Source: Gammaproteobacteria bacterium (GTDB lineage: Bacteria > Pseudomonadota > Gammaproteobacteria > Acidithiobacillales > Acidithiobacillaceae). Taken from it: a stretch of 64,000 bases of DNA. Under the pieces are notes generated by a model. It did no database searches, was not told the origin of the DNA, and was given only the letters and a program-made list of their open reading frames with translations. The stretch spans positions 1 through 64,000 of the forward strand of contig JAMCRJ010000037.1 of assembly GCA_023381645.1 (NCBI GenBank), written 5' to 3'. The stretch's first letter is position 1; each line of letters begins with the position of its first letter. Made by a program: the position numbers and the translations under genes. Below, one piece after another: positions 45,772 to 55,477 of this stretch.

Positions 45772-46594
45772 TCCTTACCTTCCCCAGGAAGTTGAGGTCC
45801 TGGAGCGCATTCAGGAATCCCCCACCATCTTCACCCTGCGCCTTGCCTTCACCGACCCGGAAATGCAGATCTGCTATCGCTTTCAGCCGGGCCAGTTCAA
45901 CATGGTTTATCTGTACGGGGTGGGCGAGGTGCCCATCTCCATCGTCTCCGATCCCGAAGATGCGCACCGCATCGACCATACCATCCGTGCCGTGGGGCGG
46001 GTCACCCAGGGGCTGGCGCGCCTCGGGAAGGGCGCCCGCCTGGGCCTGCGCGGGCCCTACGGTCGGGGCTGGCCCCTGAAACTGGCCGAAGGCAGGGACA
46101 TCGTGCTCCTCACCGGGGGGCTGGGCTGTGCGCCGGTGGTTTCGGTCATCCACTACATCCTGCGGCGACGGGAACGCTTTGGGCGGCTCACCATCCTGCA
46201 AGGGGTCAAGCATACCGACGACCTCATCTGGCGCGCCCAGTATGAAGCCTGGAGTCGGCTGCCCGAGGTGCAGGTGGGGCTGGCGGCGGACGTGGGCAGC
46301 CCCGGCTGGTTCGGACAAGTGGGGCCAGTAACGGTCCTCTTCGACCGCGTGCAGTTCGATCCCGGTGCGCTGGTGATGATGTGCGGCCCCGAGCCCATGA
46401 TGCGGGCGGCCGTGCAGGAGTTACTGCGGCGCGGCGTGGCGGGGGAGGACTTGTGGCTCAGCATGGAACGCAGCATGCACTGCGCCATCGGTCATTGCGG
46501 CCATTGTCAGATCGGCGGAAACTTCGTCTGCCGGGATGGCCCGGTATTTCCCTATCCGGAGATCCAGGCCCTGCTGGGCGAGCGAGGGTTTTGA
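45764..46594 (+). CDS. hyhG: group 3b sulfhydrogenase gamma subunit (FAD/NAD(P)-binding reductase)
   Basis: 276 residues, overlapping hyhB by 8 bp (GGAGGGGATC before the ATG). Ferredoxin-NADP reductase fold: FAD contact RFQPGQFNMVYL and GEVPISIVS, NAD(P) motif LTGGLGCAPVVSVIHY, MMCGPEPMM, and a C-terminal iron-sulfur site with four cysteines, CAIGHCGHCQIGGNFVC. It moves electrons between the hydrogenase and NAD(P)H, and so places the enzyme in the cytoplasm. Confidence 0.94.
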   Translation: MPDPYLPQEVEVLERIQESPTIFTLRLAFTDPEMQICYRFQPGQFNMVYLYGVGEVPISIVSDPEDAHRIDHTIRAVGRVTQGLARLGKGARLGLRGPYGRGWPLKLAEGRDIVLLTGGLGCAPVVSVIHYILRRRERFGRLTILQGVKHTDDLIWRAQYEAWSRLPEVQVGLAADVGSPGWFGQVGPVTVLFDRVQFDPGALVMMCGPEPMMRAAVQELLRRGVAGEDLWLSMERSMHCAIGHCGHCQIGGNFVCRDGPVFPYPEIQALLGERGF

Positions 46595-46598
46595 CGTC

Positions 46599-47396
46599 AT
46601 GGCCACTGCCAAATCGCGCCTCGCGGTGCATAAGTTCAGTTCCTGCGACGGTTGTCAGTTGGCCTTCCTGAATCTGGGGGAAGACCTGCTGCGGCTTGCC
46701 GAACTGGTGGAGATCGTCCACTTCGCCGAGGCCGGACCCGTGGACCCGGATGCGGTCGTGGATATTGCCTTCGTGGAGGGGAGTATCTCCACGCCCGAAG
46801 ATGAGGAGCGCATCCAGAAAATCCGCAAAAACAGCCGGTGGCTCCTCACCATCGGCGCCTGTGCCACCGCGGGCGGCCTCCAGGCCTTGCGCAACCTGGC
46901 CGACGGCCCCGGCTGGATTGCGGAGATCTACGCCCAGCCCGAACACATCCACAGCCTGGCCACATCCACCCCCATTGCCGCCCACGTGCCGGTCGACCTG
47001 GAGCTGTGGGGCTGTCCGGTGAACGGGCGCCAGGTCCTGGGGGCGGTGCGTGCCCTCCTCTTCGGGGTCGTTCCAGCGCTTGAAAAGGACAAGGTCTGCC
47101 TAGAGTGTAAACGCCATCAAGCGGTCTGCGTACTGGTGGCCAAGGGCCTGCCATGCATGGGGCCGGTGACGCTCACCGGCTGCGGGGCGCTGTGCCCTCT
47201 TTTCGGGCGCGATTGCTATGCCTGCTACGGGCCGGCGGAGAACCCCAACGCCGCGGCGCTGGGGCGGCGGCTGGAAGGGCTCGGTCTGGTGCCGGAGGCC
47301 GTCGCGCGGCGCTTCCTCTTCATCAACAGCGGTGCCCCGGCCTTTGCCGAGGCGGGCCGCCATTGGCAGGAGCAGGTCCATGACCCAAAGCCGTGA
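46599..47396 (+). CDS. hyhS: group 3b sulfhydrogenase small (delta) subunit
   Basis: 265 residues from the ATG at 46599. Proximal cluster start SSCDGCQLAFLNL (Cys16, Cys19), IAFVEGSIST, IGACATAGGLQAL and the cysteine-rich C-terminal half (CLECKRHQAVC, PCMGPVTLTGCGALCP, RDCYACYGPAENP), enough for three [4Fe-4S] clusters. No twin-arginine signal, so cytoplasmic. Overlaps hyhL by 17 bp. Confidence 0.95.
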   Translation: MATAKSRLAVHKFSSCDGCQLAFLNLGEDLLRLAELVEIVHFAEAGPVDPDAVVDIAFVEGSISTPEDEERIQKIRKNSRWLLTIGACATAGGLQALRNLADGPGWIAEIYAQPEHIHSLATSTPIAAHVPVDLELWGCPVNGRQVLGAVRALLFGVVPALEKDKVCLECKRHQAVCVLVAKGLPCMGPVTLTGCGALCPLFGRDCYACYGPAENPNAAALGRRLEGLGLVPEAVARRFLFINSGAPAFAEAGRHWQEQVHDPKP

Positions 47397-48678
47397 GGTC
47401 AGCCTTTGCGTGCCGGTCCTGGCACGGGTGGAAGGGGAAGGTGCCCTTGACCTGGAAGTGCATGAGGGGCGCATTCAAACGCTGCGCCTGCGTATTTTCG
47501 AGCCACCGCGACTCTTCGAGAAGTTCCTGGAAGGCCGGGAATACCAGGAGATCCCGGATATGGTGGCGCGCATCTGCGGCATCTGCCCGGTGGCCTACCA
47601 GATGAGCGCCGTGCATGCCATCGAGGGCGTCTTCGGCCTGGCACCCGGTCCCTGGGTGCGGGCCATGCGCCGCGTGTTCTACTGCGGCGAGTGGATACAG
47701 AGCCACAGCTTGCACATCCATCTGCTGGCAGCGCCCGATTTCCTGGGTTACAGCAGCGTCTCCGAGATGGCGCGCGCGCATCCCGACGTCGTGCGCCGGG
47801 GGCTCGCCCTCCAGGCCCTGGGCAATGACATCATCCGCTTTTTCGGCGGTCGCTCGGTGCATCCCGTGGGGGCCCGGGTGGGGGGCTTTCACCGTGCGCC
47901 CAGCCGGGCGGAGGTGGCGGTACTTCGGGAGCAGGTGCGGGCCGCCCTGCCGGGGGCCGAGGCGCTGGTGGCCTGGACCGCCGCGCTGAACCTGCCCGAT
48001 GTCCCTCAGGACTTTGTCAGTGTCGCCCTGCGCCACCGGGATGAGTACCCCATGAACGAGGGGCGCATCGTCTCCAGTGACGGCCTGGACATTCCCACCG
48101 CCGACTACGAAAGCCATTTCCGGGAGTGTCAGGAACCCCACTCCACCGCCCTCTATGCTGCACTGGACGGACGCCCCTACCTGGTGGGCCCCCTCGCGCG
48201 GCTCAACCTCAATCTGGATCGCTTGCATACCCCCGTCCGGGAGGCCCTGGGGCGTACCGGCATCGCTTTTCCCAGCCGCAACATGTTCCACAGTATTGTC
48301 GCGCGGGCGGCAGAGATCCATTATGCCCTTCTGGAGGCCAACCGCCTGCTGGAAGATTACACCGAGCCAGAGGCACCCTTCGTCCCCGCCGTGCCGCGCT
48401 CCGGCATTGGGTACGGGTGCACGGAGGCCCCCCGCGGTCTACTCTGGCACCGCTACGATCTGGATGCCGCAGGTCAGGTGCTGCACGCCCGCATCGTCCC
48501 GCCCACCAGCCAGAACCAGGCGCGCATCGAGGCAGACCTGCGGCACTCCCTGGAGACCCTGGGTCTGGACCGGGACGACGAGACCCTGCGCCAACAAGCC
48601 GAAATGGTGATCCGCAACTACGATCCCTGCATCTCTTGCGCCACCCATTTCCTGACGGTTCGGGTGGAGCGGCGGTGA
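47380..48678 (+). CDS. hyhL: group 3b sulfhydrogenase large (alpha) subunit, [NiFe] site
   Basis: 432 residues from the ATG at 47380. N-terminal nickel motif RICGICPVAYQ (Cys66, Cys69) and C-terminal motif DPCISCATH (Cys417, Cys420, His423) give the four Ni-Fe cysteines. Nine residues follow the His, a short extension of the kind removed by a maturation protease, and the protease gene starts inside the hyhL stop codon. Bidirectional, with NAD(P)H and also sulfur/polysulfide reduction known for the archaeal relatives. No hyp genes for cofactor assembly are in the window. Confidence 0.96.
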   Translation: MTQSREVSLCVPVLARVEGEGALDLEVHEGRIQTLRLRIFEPPRLFEKFLEGREYQEIPDMVARICGICPVAYQMSAVHAIEGVFGLAPGPWVRAMRRVFYCGEWIQSHSLHIHLLAAPDFLGYSSVSEMARAHPDVVRRGLALQALGNDIIRFFGGRSVHPVGARVGGFHRAPSRAEVAVLREQVRAALPGAEALVAWTAALNLPDVPQDFVSVALRHRDEYPMNEGRIVSSDGLDIPTADYESHFRECQEPHSTALYAALDGRPYLVGPLARLNLNLDRLHTPVREALGRTGIAFPSRNMFHSIVARAAEIHYALLEANRLLEDYTEPEAPFVPAVPRSGIGYGCTEAPRGLLWHRYDLDAAGQVLHARIVPPTSQNQARIEADLRHSLETLGLDRDDETLRQQAEMVIRNYDPCISCATHFLTVRVERR

Positions 48679-49193
48679 ACCCGGTCCGCATCCTCGGCAT
48701 CGGCTCGCCCGTCGCGGGCGATGATCTGGGTTGGCGGCTCGCGGAGGCCCTGGAACAGGCGGGCCTGCCCAGGTATTTTCCCGCGGGAATGGTCCACGTC
48801 ACGCTCTGCGATCGCCCCGGCAGCCTCCTGCTCCCGGCCATGCGCGGTGCGCGTCTGGCCATTCTCCTGGACGCCATGCGTAGCGGCGCGCTACCCGGCA
48901 CCGTGCAGCGCCTGGATATGCTGGAACTGGACGGCAGCACCGGACTGCTGTCGAGCCATGGCTTCGGTGTGGCCGAGGCCCTGGCCCTGGGCCGCGCCTT
49001 GGAGGATCTGCCGCCCCAGGTGCTTATTTACGGGGTCGAAACGGGCCATGTATCCTCCCCTCCGCCGCCCGGCGACCTGGTGGCCCTTCTCTGGCCGGCG
49101 ATCATCGACGATATCCGGGTATGCATGAAGGAACCCGGGGTGATACCTTTAGCGATGGCGTCCGAACAAAAGTCTGGAGGAGCATCCTTATGA
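48675..49193 (+). CDS. hydrogenase maturation protease (HycI/HyaD family)
   Basis: 172 residues from a GTG that overlaps the hyhL stop (GTGA). LGIGSPVAGDDLGWRLAEAL has the Asp that binds nickel in the family, LLDAMRSG the second acidic site, and SSHGFGVAEALAL the conserved His. These enzymes check nickel insertion and then cut off the C-terminal tail of the large subunit, here presumably that of HyhL. The last bases overlap the next gene (ATGA). Confidence 0.9.
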   Translation: MNPVRILGIGSPVAGDDLGWRLAEALEQAGLPRYFPAGMVHVTLCDRPGSLLLPAMRGARLAILLDAMRSGALPGTVQRLDMLELDGSTGLLSSHGFGVAEALALGRALEDLPPQVLIYGVETGHVSSPPPPGDLVALLWPAIIDDIRVCMKEPGVIPLAMASEQKSGGASL

Positions 49194-49768
49194 ACGGGAA
49201 ACAGCGTCACATCGCCTGGTTGGTATCCTGCGCCATCCTGTATGCCGGCACGGCAGTCACCGGGGCCGGCGCATCTCCCGTAGACATACAGTTGAATGTT
49301 GGGGCACCGCCCATCTATGCGGCGCCGGGCTATCCGCCGATGGCGATCGCCACGCCACCCCTGATGATCTGGTTGAGCAACCTCGGGGTTTATGCCGCCT
49401 ATGGCACATCCCAGCCCATTTTCTATCTGGGCTCAAGCTACTATTACTATTACGGCAACCGCTGGTGGGCCGGGCCGGGCTATCGCGGGCCATGGCGCCC
49501 CATCGCCGCACCTCCGCCCGCGCTCCGTCACTGGAATTACCGCGACTGGCAAAACGTCCAGCGCGATGCCCGTCGCCATTATCGCGACCCGCAATGGCGC
49601 CATTTCCGTCCGGCGGAACGTCCGCAACCACAGTATCGCGGGCCGGAGCAGCGGGCTTCCGGCGCTTTTCGGGGACCAGAAGGCCACGGACCTGCGCAGC
49701 GACCGGAGGATCGTGGTGGACCGGGTCGTGGCCATAACGGTCATGACCAAGGTCACGGTCCTCACTGA
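49190..49768 (+). CDS. secreted Pro/Tyr/Arg/His-rich protein of unknown function
   Basis: 192 residues from the ATG at 49190, with a GGAGG nine bases before; it overlaps the protease stop by 4 bp. Signal peptide of about 28 residues (to AGA/GAS). The mature protein starts with VDIQLNVGAPPIYAAPGYPP, then YYYYYGNRWW, and a C-terminal low-complexity tail rich in Arg, Pro, Gly, His and Gln. This resembles small periplasmic or surface proteins with Tyr/Trp/Pro repeats common in proteobacteria. Its coupling to a cytoplasmic hydrogenase operon has no obvious reason. Confidence 0.8.
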   Translation: MNGKQRHIAWLVSCAILYAGTAVTGAGASPVDIQLNVGAPPIYAAPGYPPMAIATPPLMIWLSNLGVYAAYGTSQPIFYLGSSYYYYYGNRWWAGPGYRGPWRPIAAPPPALRHWNYRDWQNVQRDARRHYRDPQWRHFRPAERPQPQYRGPEQRASGAFRGPEGHGPAQRPEDRGGPGRGHNGHDQGHGPH

Positions 49769-49791
49769 CAAGGATCGCGGCAGGGCCGAAA

Positions 49792-52425
49792 CTAACCGAG
49801 TTTGTCTCTGACCCAGTCGCGGGCGGCGTTGAGGGCGGCATCCAAGGCCGCCGGATTGCCGGCCCCGGCCTGCGCCAGTTCCGGACGCCCGCCGCCCTTG
49901 CCGCCCAACGGTTGTGCTACAGCATTCACCAGTTCTCCGGCGTGAACCCGTCCGGTCAATCCTTTACCGACTCCGGCGACCAACGCCACTTTTTCCCCCT
50001 CCACACCCGCAAGGACGATGACGCCGTCAGGTAACTGACTGCGCAGGCGATCCAGGGCATCACGCAAGGCTTTGCCGTCCATCCCCTCCAGGCGCCTGAT
50101 CAATACCGGCACTCCGCCCACGTCCTCGGCCTCCGCGGCAAGATCGGCACCCGCCCTGGCGGCTTCATCGCGCTTGATCTTTTCCAGCTCCTTTTCCAAC
50201 TGGCGCAGGCGCTCCAGGGTTTGCGCCAGACGTTGGTCCAGTTCTGCAGGGGCGACTTTCAGCAGTCCTGCTGCCGCTTGCAGGCGTTCTTCATCGCGCT
50301 GAATAGCCTCCAGCGCCACCGCGCCGGTGACCGCTTCGATACGCCGGACACCCGCCGCCACGCCGCTTTCGCTGAGGATCTTGAAAACGCCTATGTCGCC
50401 CAGCGCCTCCACATGGGTACCTCCACAGAGTTCCATGGAGAAATCACCCATGCGCACCACCCGCACTTCATCTCCATACTTCTCGCCGAAGAGGGCCATG
50501 GCACCGAGGGCCTGTGCCTCGGCAACAGGCAGGACCCGGGTTTCTGCGCCGACATTGTTGCGGATGGCGGCGTTGACCACGCGCTCGATTTCCCGCAACT
50601 GCGCGGCCGTCACCGGCTCCGGCTGACTGAAGTCGAAACGCAGCCGCTCCGGGTTGACCAGCGAACCCTTCTGCTGCACGTGACTGCCGAGAACATTGCG
50701 CAGCGCGGCATGGAGCAGATGGGTCGCGGAGTGATGTGCTGCCGTTGCCCGTCGCCCCACTTCGTCCACACTGGCGAGCACCGTATCGCCGACCTGCAGA
50801 CGACCGGATGTCAAACGACCCAAATGCACATGCAGGTGACCCATGGGCTTTTGGGTGTCACTCACGGCAAACAGCGCATCATCCGACTGGAGCTCGCCAC
50901 GGTCTCCCGCCTGCCCGCCGGACTCCCCGTAAAAGGGCGTCCGGTCGAGAATAACCACGCCCGTGTCCCCCGCTTCGAGGAAGGTCACCTCTTCACCATC
51001 GCGGATCAGCGCCAGGACCCTCCCCTCATCGGCACAGGCCGAATAGCCGGTGAACTCGGTAACCGGCAGCCGCATGGCCAGATCGTGGTACACCCGCTCG
51101 GTTTTGACCTCACCGCTGCCCGCCCAGGCGGCACGGGAGCGGGTGCGCTGCTCAGCCATAGCCGCCTCGTAGCCCTCCATATCCATGATCAGATCGCGCT
51201 CGCGGGCGATATCAGCGGTCAGATCGACGGGGAAGCCAAAGGTATCCGCGAGCCGGAAAATGATCTCGCCGGGAATGGCGGCACCCGCTGCCAGGCCCGC
51301 AATTGCCTCTTCCAGCAGACTGAGTCCGCGTTCCAGCGTTTCCCGGAATCGGGTTTCCTCACGCTCCAGAGCACGCTCGACTTCGCGCTGTGCCCGCATG
51401 AGTTCAGGGAAAGCACTACCCATCCCCGCCACCAGCGGCGCCACCAGTTGATGGAAAAATACCGTCTCCATGCCCAGCTTGCGGCCATGCCGCACGGCGC
51501 GGCGGATGATGCGGCGCAGCACATAGCCGCGGCCTTCGTTGGCGGGCAGGACACCATCGGTGATGAGAAAGCTGCAGGCGCGAATGTGATCCGCCAGCAC
51601 CCGCAAACTGATGTCCGTCGCCGCATCGCTCCCATACGTTTTGCCGCTGATGGTGGCTGCTGCGGCAATCAGCGGCTTGAAGAGATCGGTGTCATAGTTG
51701 TTATGTACGCCCTGGAGCACGGCCGCGAGACGCTCCAGACCCATGCCGGTATCAACGGAGGGTTTTGGCAGAGGAGTCAGAGTGCCGCTGCTGTCCCGGT
51801 CAAACTGCATGAAGACCAGATTCCAGATTTCGATATAGCGATCGCCATCTTCCTCCGGGCTACCGGGAGGGCCTCCGGGAATATGGGGACCATGATCGTA
51901 AAAAATCTCCGAACAGGGGCCGCAGGGACCGGTGTCGCCCATGCTCCAGAAGTTGTCCTTTTCGCCGCAGCGGGAGAGGCGCGCGGGATCGATACCGATC
52001 TCATCAACCCATATGGCTGCGGCCTCCTCGTCCTCTTGGTAGACCGTGATCCAGAGCTTTTCTGGCGGCAGGCGCAGACGTTCGGTGAGAAAGCGCCAGG
52101 CAAAACCGATCACTTCGCGCTTGAAGTAATCGCCAAAGGAAAAGTTGCCCAGCATCTCGAAGAAGGTATGGTGCCGCGCCGTATAGCCGACATTTTCCAG
52201 ATCGTTGTGCTTGCCACCCGCGCGCATGCAACGCTGCGAAGAAACGGCGCGCCGATAGGGACGGGTTTCCAGGCCGAGAAACACGTCCTTGAAGGGCACC
52301 ATACCGGCATTGGTAAACAGCAGGGTCGGATCATTACGGGGAATCAGGGGGCTTGAGGGCACGATCTGATGCCCCTGTTCCACAAAATAGTCCAGAAAAG
52401 CTTGGCGAATGGCTTGCGCTTGCAT
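49792..52425 (-). CDS. alaS: alanyl-tRNA synthetase
   Basis: 877 residues from the ATG at 52425 (GGAAGACCG before it). Class II core with [10 protein letters not shown] and the start [14 protein letters not shown]; editing domain [12 protein letters not shown] and the zinc/editing motif [15 protein letters not shown]-terminal DHHA1-type oligomerisation region. Full length. Last gene of thiL-pgpA-pncC-recA-recX-alaS. It ends 23 bp from the convergent secreted-protein gene. Confidence 0.98.
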   Translation of the reverse strand: MQAQAIRQAFLDYFVEQGHQIVPSSPLIPRNDPTLLFTNAGMVPFKDVFLGLETRPYRRAVSSQRCMRAGGKHNDLENVGYTARHHTFFEMLGNFSFGDYFKREVIGFAWRFLTERLRLPPEKLWITVYQEDEEAAAIWVDEIGIDPARLSRCGEKDNFWSMGDTGPCGPCSEIFYDHGPHIPGGPPGSPEEDGDRYIEIWNLVFMQFDRDSSGTLTPLPKPSVDTGMGLERLAAVLQGVHNNYDTDLFKPLIAAAATISGKTYGSDAATDISLRVLADHIRACSFLITDGVLPANEGRGYVLRRIIRRAVRHGRKLGMETVFFHQLVAPLVAGMGSAFPELMRAQREVERALEREETRFRETLERGLSLLEEAIAGLAAGAAIPGEIIFRLADTFGFPVDLTADIARERDLIMDMEGYEAAMAEQRTRSRAAWAGSGEVKTERVYHDLAMRLPVTEFTGYSACADEGRVLALIRDGEEVTFLEAGDTGVVILDRTPFYGESGGQAGDRGELQSDDALFAVSDTQKPMGHLHVHLGRLTSGRLQVGDTVLASVDEVGRRATAAHHSATHLLHAALRNVLGSHVQQKGSLVNPERLRFDFSQPEPVTAAQLREIERVVNAAIRNNVGAETRVLPVAEAQALGAMALFGEKYGDEVRVVRMGDFSMELCGGTHVEALGDIGVFKILSESGVAAGVRRIEAVTGAVALEAIQRDEERLQAAAGLLKVAPAELDQRLAQTLERLRQLEKELEKIKRDEAARAGADLAAEAEDVGGVPVLIRRLEGMDGKALRDALDRLRSQLPDGVIVLAGVEGEKVALVAGVGKGLTGRVHAGELVNAVAQPLGGKGGGRPELAQAGAGNPAALDAALNAARDWVRDKLG

Positions 52426-52493
52426 CGGTCTTCCGTTGTTAAAGATAAAGTGTTTTTGTCTCTGGGCGGGGTTTCTCCGCCCCTGACCCGCTG

Positions 52494-52946
52494 TCAATCC
52501 GCAGAGAAATCCTCCTCTCTGCCGGCGGCCAGCACCCGCCGAATCGTCTCTCCGGTAAACCCCCGTCCTGCCAGAAAGCGGGCACGCCGCGCATAATCTC
52601 TGCCGTCCGTCGGCGGCGTGTTGCCGAAACGCTTCCGACAGACGGCCTGCGCCTGCATCAGCCAGTTAATCTCGGGGTCTGCGGTAGTTTCGACCCCCGC
52701 CCGCCGCAAGTCCTGACGCAAGCGCAACGGCCCGTGCCCCTGACGTACGCGGGTACGGGTGAGCATTTCCGCGTAACGCGCATCGTCCTGAGCACCGGCG
52801 GCGACCAGTGCGTCCAGCGCCAACGCCACGTCCCCTGCATCACATCCCGCATGAAGCAGTTTGTCACGCAACTCCAGTCGTCCATACTCCCGACGCCCCA
52901 GCAACCGTAGCGCCAGCGCGGTGGGATCGCCGCGTTCTGCCGTCAA
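52494..52946 (-). CDS. recX: RecA regulator RecX
   Basis: 150 residues, read from a TTG that directly follows the recA stop (TAG TTG). Three-helix repeats: [40 protein letters not shown] with the conserved GPLRL, and [16 protein letters not shown]. RecX binds RecA filaments and limits strand exchange. Being read through from recA with a weak start codon would keep its level low relative to RecA, as known for this pair. Confidence 0.92.
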   Translation of the reverse strand: MTAERGDPTALALRLLGRREYGRLELRDKLLHAGCDAGDVALALDALVAAGAQDDARYAEMLTRTRVRQGHGPLRLRQDLRRAGVETTADPEINWLMQAQAVCRKRFGNTPPTDGRDYARRARFLAGRGFTGETIRRVLAAGREEDFSAD

Positions 52947-53984
52947 CTATCCAACCGCTGCGGGCTCTGCCACGTCTTCGGCAAAGGCCAGGGGGTGTCC
53001 TGCCGCCGCCGCCCGTATCCGCTGTTCGATATTGACCGCCAGTTCCGGATGCTCCTTGAGGTACTGGCGGGCATTGTCCTTGCCCTGACCAATACGCTCG
53101 CCCTGGTAACTGTACCAGGCGCCGCTTTTTTCGACGATGTCGAACTTCACACCGAGGTCCACCAGTTCGGACAGCCGGGAGATGCCTTCACCGTAGTAGA
53201 TGGCAAATTCGGCTTCGCGGAAAGGCGGTGCCACCTTATTCTTGACCACCTTGACGCGAGTATCGTTACCTACCACTTCGTCGCCCTTTTTGATCGCGCC
53301 GATGCGGCGGATATCAAGACGCACGGAGGCGTAGAATTTGAGGGCGTTACCACCGGTGGTGGTTTCCGGGCTACCGTACATCACGCCAATTTTCATGCGA
53401 ATCTGGTTGATGAAGATGACCAGGGTGTTGGTCCGGGAAATGTTGGCGGTGAGCTTGCGCAGTGCCTGGCTCATCAGACGCGCCTGCAGACCGACGTGGG
53501 AATCGCCCATGTCGCCTTCGATTTCCGCTTTGGGGGTCAGCGCGGCCACGGAGTCGATGACAATGAGGTCCACCGCGCCGGAGCGTACCAGCATGTCAGC
53601 GATTTCCAGGGCCTGCTCGCCGGTATCGGGCTGGGAGATCAGGAGGTTTTCCAGATCGACGCCGAGTTTGTGGGCATAGCCTGGGTCGAGCGCGTGCTCG
53701 GCATCGATAAAGGCGGCGGTACCGCCTGCGGCCTGACAACTGGCTATGGCATGCAGGGTAAGAGTCGTTTTACCGGAAGATTCCGGCCCGTAAATCTCTA
53801 TCACCCGGCCCCGGGGCAGGCCGCCAACACCCAGCGCCAGATCCAGTCCCAGCGAGCCGGTGGAGTAGACCTCAATGTCCTTGATGGCGTTGTGATCACC
53901 GAGACGCATGACGGCGCCTTTACCAAACTGTTTGTCAATCTGTGACAGGGCGGCCGCGAGGGCCTTGCTGCGCTGTTCATCCAT
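52947..53984 (-). CDS. recA: recombinase RecA
   Basis: 345 residues from the ATG at 53984, with GGAGAAGGA before it; the ATG at 54029 is rejected. Walker [22 protein letters not shown] [29 protein letters not shown], the L1/L2 DNA loops ([39 protein letters not shown]). Homologous recombination and SOS control. I see no E. coli-type LexA box in the 160 bp before it, so SOS control, if any, uses another operator. Confidence 0.99.
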   Translation of the reverse strand: MDEQRSKALAAALSQIDKQFGKGAVMRLGDHNAIKDIEVYSTGSLGLDLALGVGGLPRGRVIEIYGPESSGKTTLTLHAIASCQAAGGTAAFIDAEHALDPGYAHKLGVDLENLLISQPDTGEQALEIADMLVRSGAVDLIVIDSVAALTPKAEIEGDMGDSHVGLQARLMSQALRKLTANISRTNTLVIFINQIRMKIGVMYGSPETTTGGNALKFYASVRLDIRRIGAIKKGDEVVGNDTRVKVVKNKVAPPFREAEFAIYYGEGISRLSELVDLGVKFDIVEKSGAWYSYQGERIGQGKDNARQYLKEHPELAVNIEQRIRAAAAGHPLAFAEDVAEPAAVG

Positions 53985-54143
53985 AATATTTTCCTTCTCC
54001 AGAATCGAGGGGGTAACCCATCCTTGCAAAACACCTTGTTGTAGTGGCGCGCGGCAAGGGCCCGCTGAACCAACACTCAGCTTAGCGGAACAACCTTTTC
54101 CGGCATTCTACCTGAGCGGGCGGGCGGGGCAAACGGCCGATGG

Positions 54144-54992
54144 TTACCGCAACAACCCCAGCAATCCGCCCAGGGCTACCGAACCCGCCGCATACTGCAC
54201 CGACCAACGGTCTCCGTGAAAATGACAGGTCCGCACCTGCGGTTCCATGCCCCGTGCGCCCCAGGCAATGCAGACCGTACCCACCGGCTTGCCAGGCACG
54301 GCGCCTCCCGGCCCGGCGATGCCGGTGATGGCCGCGGCAATGTCCGCTTCGTGCAGTGCACCGGCGAGCATTTCCAGGGCGGTCTCCTCCGCTACGGCCC
54401 CGACCCGCGCGAGAGTCGCTTCCTGCACCTTCAGCAACTGACTTTTCGCTTCATTACTGTAGGTGACAAACCCGTGGCGCAGCAGCGCCGAGGAGCCTGG
54501 CAGGGCGGTGATCCGCGCGGCCAGGTCACCGCCGGTACAAGACTCCGCCAGGGCGAGGCAGGCGTCCCGCGCACGGGCGTGCTGGAGTAAGGACCATTCC
54601 GGCGGTGCCATGTGCAGCGACATGGCGCACGGTGTCCCCGCTTCGACCCAGTACTCGCCCGGCAAAACTTCCGGCGTGGTGGCGTTATCGCTGAAAAGGC
54701 TCAAAGGTACATCGCAAACGGGCAAATGTGCGCTCGCCCAGTCACGCAACGAGGCCCAGTCGCCGGCCGGCAGATGGGTGCGGCATGATGACGTTATCCA
54801 GCCCGCGGCGTTCGCAAACTCGCCAATGGCCACCGCCGTGGCGGAACAATCGGGCAATGTGGCGACGAGTTCCACCCGGACATCCCTCCCGGCCCGCCTG
54901 GCCCAGGCCGCCAGACGCTGGGCATCGGGCAGGGCCGCGGGGCGCATGGGCAGAAATATCTGCAAGGACTCCATGGGATGGGTATTCGTCAT
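54144..54992 (-). CDS. pncC: PncC/CinA C-terminal type amidohydrolase with an unrelated N-terminal region
   Basis: 282 residues from the ATG at 54992, overlapping the pgpA stop by 4 bp. The C-terminal ~145 residues are the nicotinamide-nucleotide amidase domain: CLALAESCTGGDLAARIT, LPGSSALLRHGFVTYSNEAK, GIAGPGGAVPGKPVGTV. The N-terminal ~135 residues are neither the molybdopterin-binding domain of full CinA nor anything I recognise; they look like a small alpha/beta domain. Recycles NMN to nicotinic acid mononucleotide. Its place just before recA is the usual cinA-recA order. Confidence 0.85.
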   Translation of the reverse strand: MTNTHPMESLQIFLPMRPAALPDAQRLAAWARRAGRDVRVELVATLPDCSATAVAIGEFANAAGWITSSCRTHLPAGDWASLRDWASAHLPVCDVPLSLFSDNATTPEVLPGEYWVEAGTPCAMSLHMAPPEWSLLQHARARDACLALAESCTGGDLAARITALPGSSALLRHGFVTYSNEAKSQLLKVQEATLARVGAVAEETALEMLAGALHEADIAAAITGIAGPGGAVPGKPVGTVCIAWGARGMEPQVRTCHFHGDRWSVQYAAGSVALGGLLGLLR

Positions 54993-55477
54993 AGCCAGCC
55001 CGCCCACAGCATCAGCCGCAGAAGAATCAGTGCCGGGATCGCCGCAGCCACATCATCGAGCATGATACCCGTGCCTCCATGAATATGTTTATCCAGCCAG
55101 GAAATCGGCCAGGGTTTGAGCATGTCAAAAAAGCGGAAGAGCAGGAACCCGACGAGCAACGTCCACCAACCGAAAGGCACCAGCCAGAGGGTGAGCAGCA
55201 GGCCCGCCCATTCATCCCAGACGATGGCCGGCGGGTCCAGGGCCCGCATGCCGCCACCGCCATTTTGCATCTCCCGCGCCGTCTGTCCGCAGAGCCACGG
55301 CCCCACGGCGAGTATAGCCACCAACACCAGGGTATAAACCACATTGTTCTGCACCACGAGGGCCAGCAGCAGATACAGGGGAATGGCAGCGATAGTGCCC
55401 ATGGTGCCCGGCAGGATGGGCGACAGGCCGCTGCCGCCACCCAATGCCAGCCACTGATACCAGGGCCTAGAGTGCAT
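54989..55477 (-). CDS. pgpA: phosphatidylglycerophosphatase A
   Basis: 162 residues from the ATG at 55477, which has GGGGG seven bases before; the ATG at 55483 is too close to that site. Family pattern: LSPILPGTMGTIAAIP, then ALDPPAIVWDEWAGLLLTLW with the acidic active-site residues, and RFFDMLKPWPISWLDK. Membrane enzyme that makes phosphatidylglycerol. Overlaps the thiL end and the pncC start. Confidence 0.94.
   Translation of the reverse strand: MHSRPWYQWLALGGGSGLSPILPGTMGTIAAIPLYLLLALVVQNNVVYTLVLVAILAVGPWLCGQTAREMQNGGGGMRALDPPAIVWDEWAGLLLTLWLVPFGWWTLLVGFLLFRFFDMLKPWPISWLDKHIHGGTGIMLDDVAAAIPALILLRLMLWAGWL

Noticed and set aside
50221..52356. Open frame of 711 codons on the plus strand opposite alaS
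   Set aside because: Complement of a full-length conserved synthetase gene; long antisense frames are common in GC-rich DNA.
53985..54143. LexA/SOS box before recA
   Set aside because: No CTGT-N8-ACAG or GTTC-N7-GTTC match; only loose repeats are seen.
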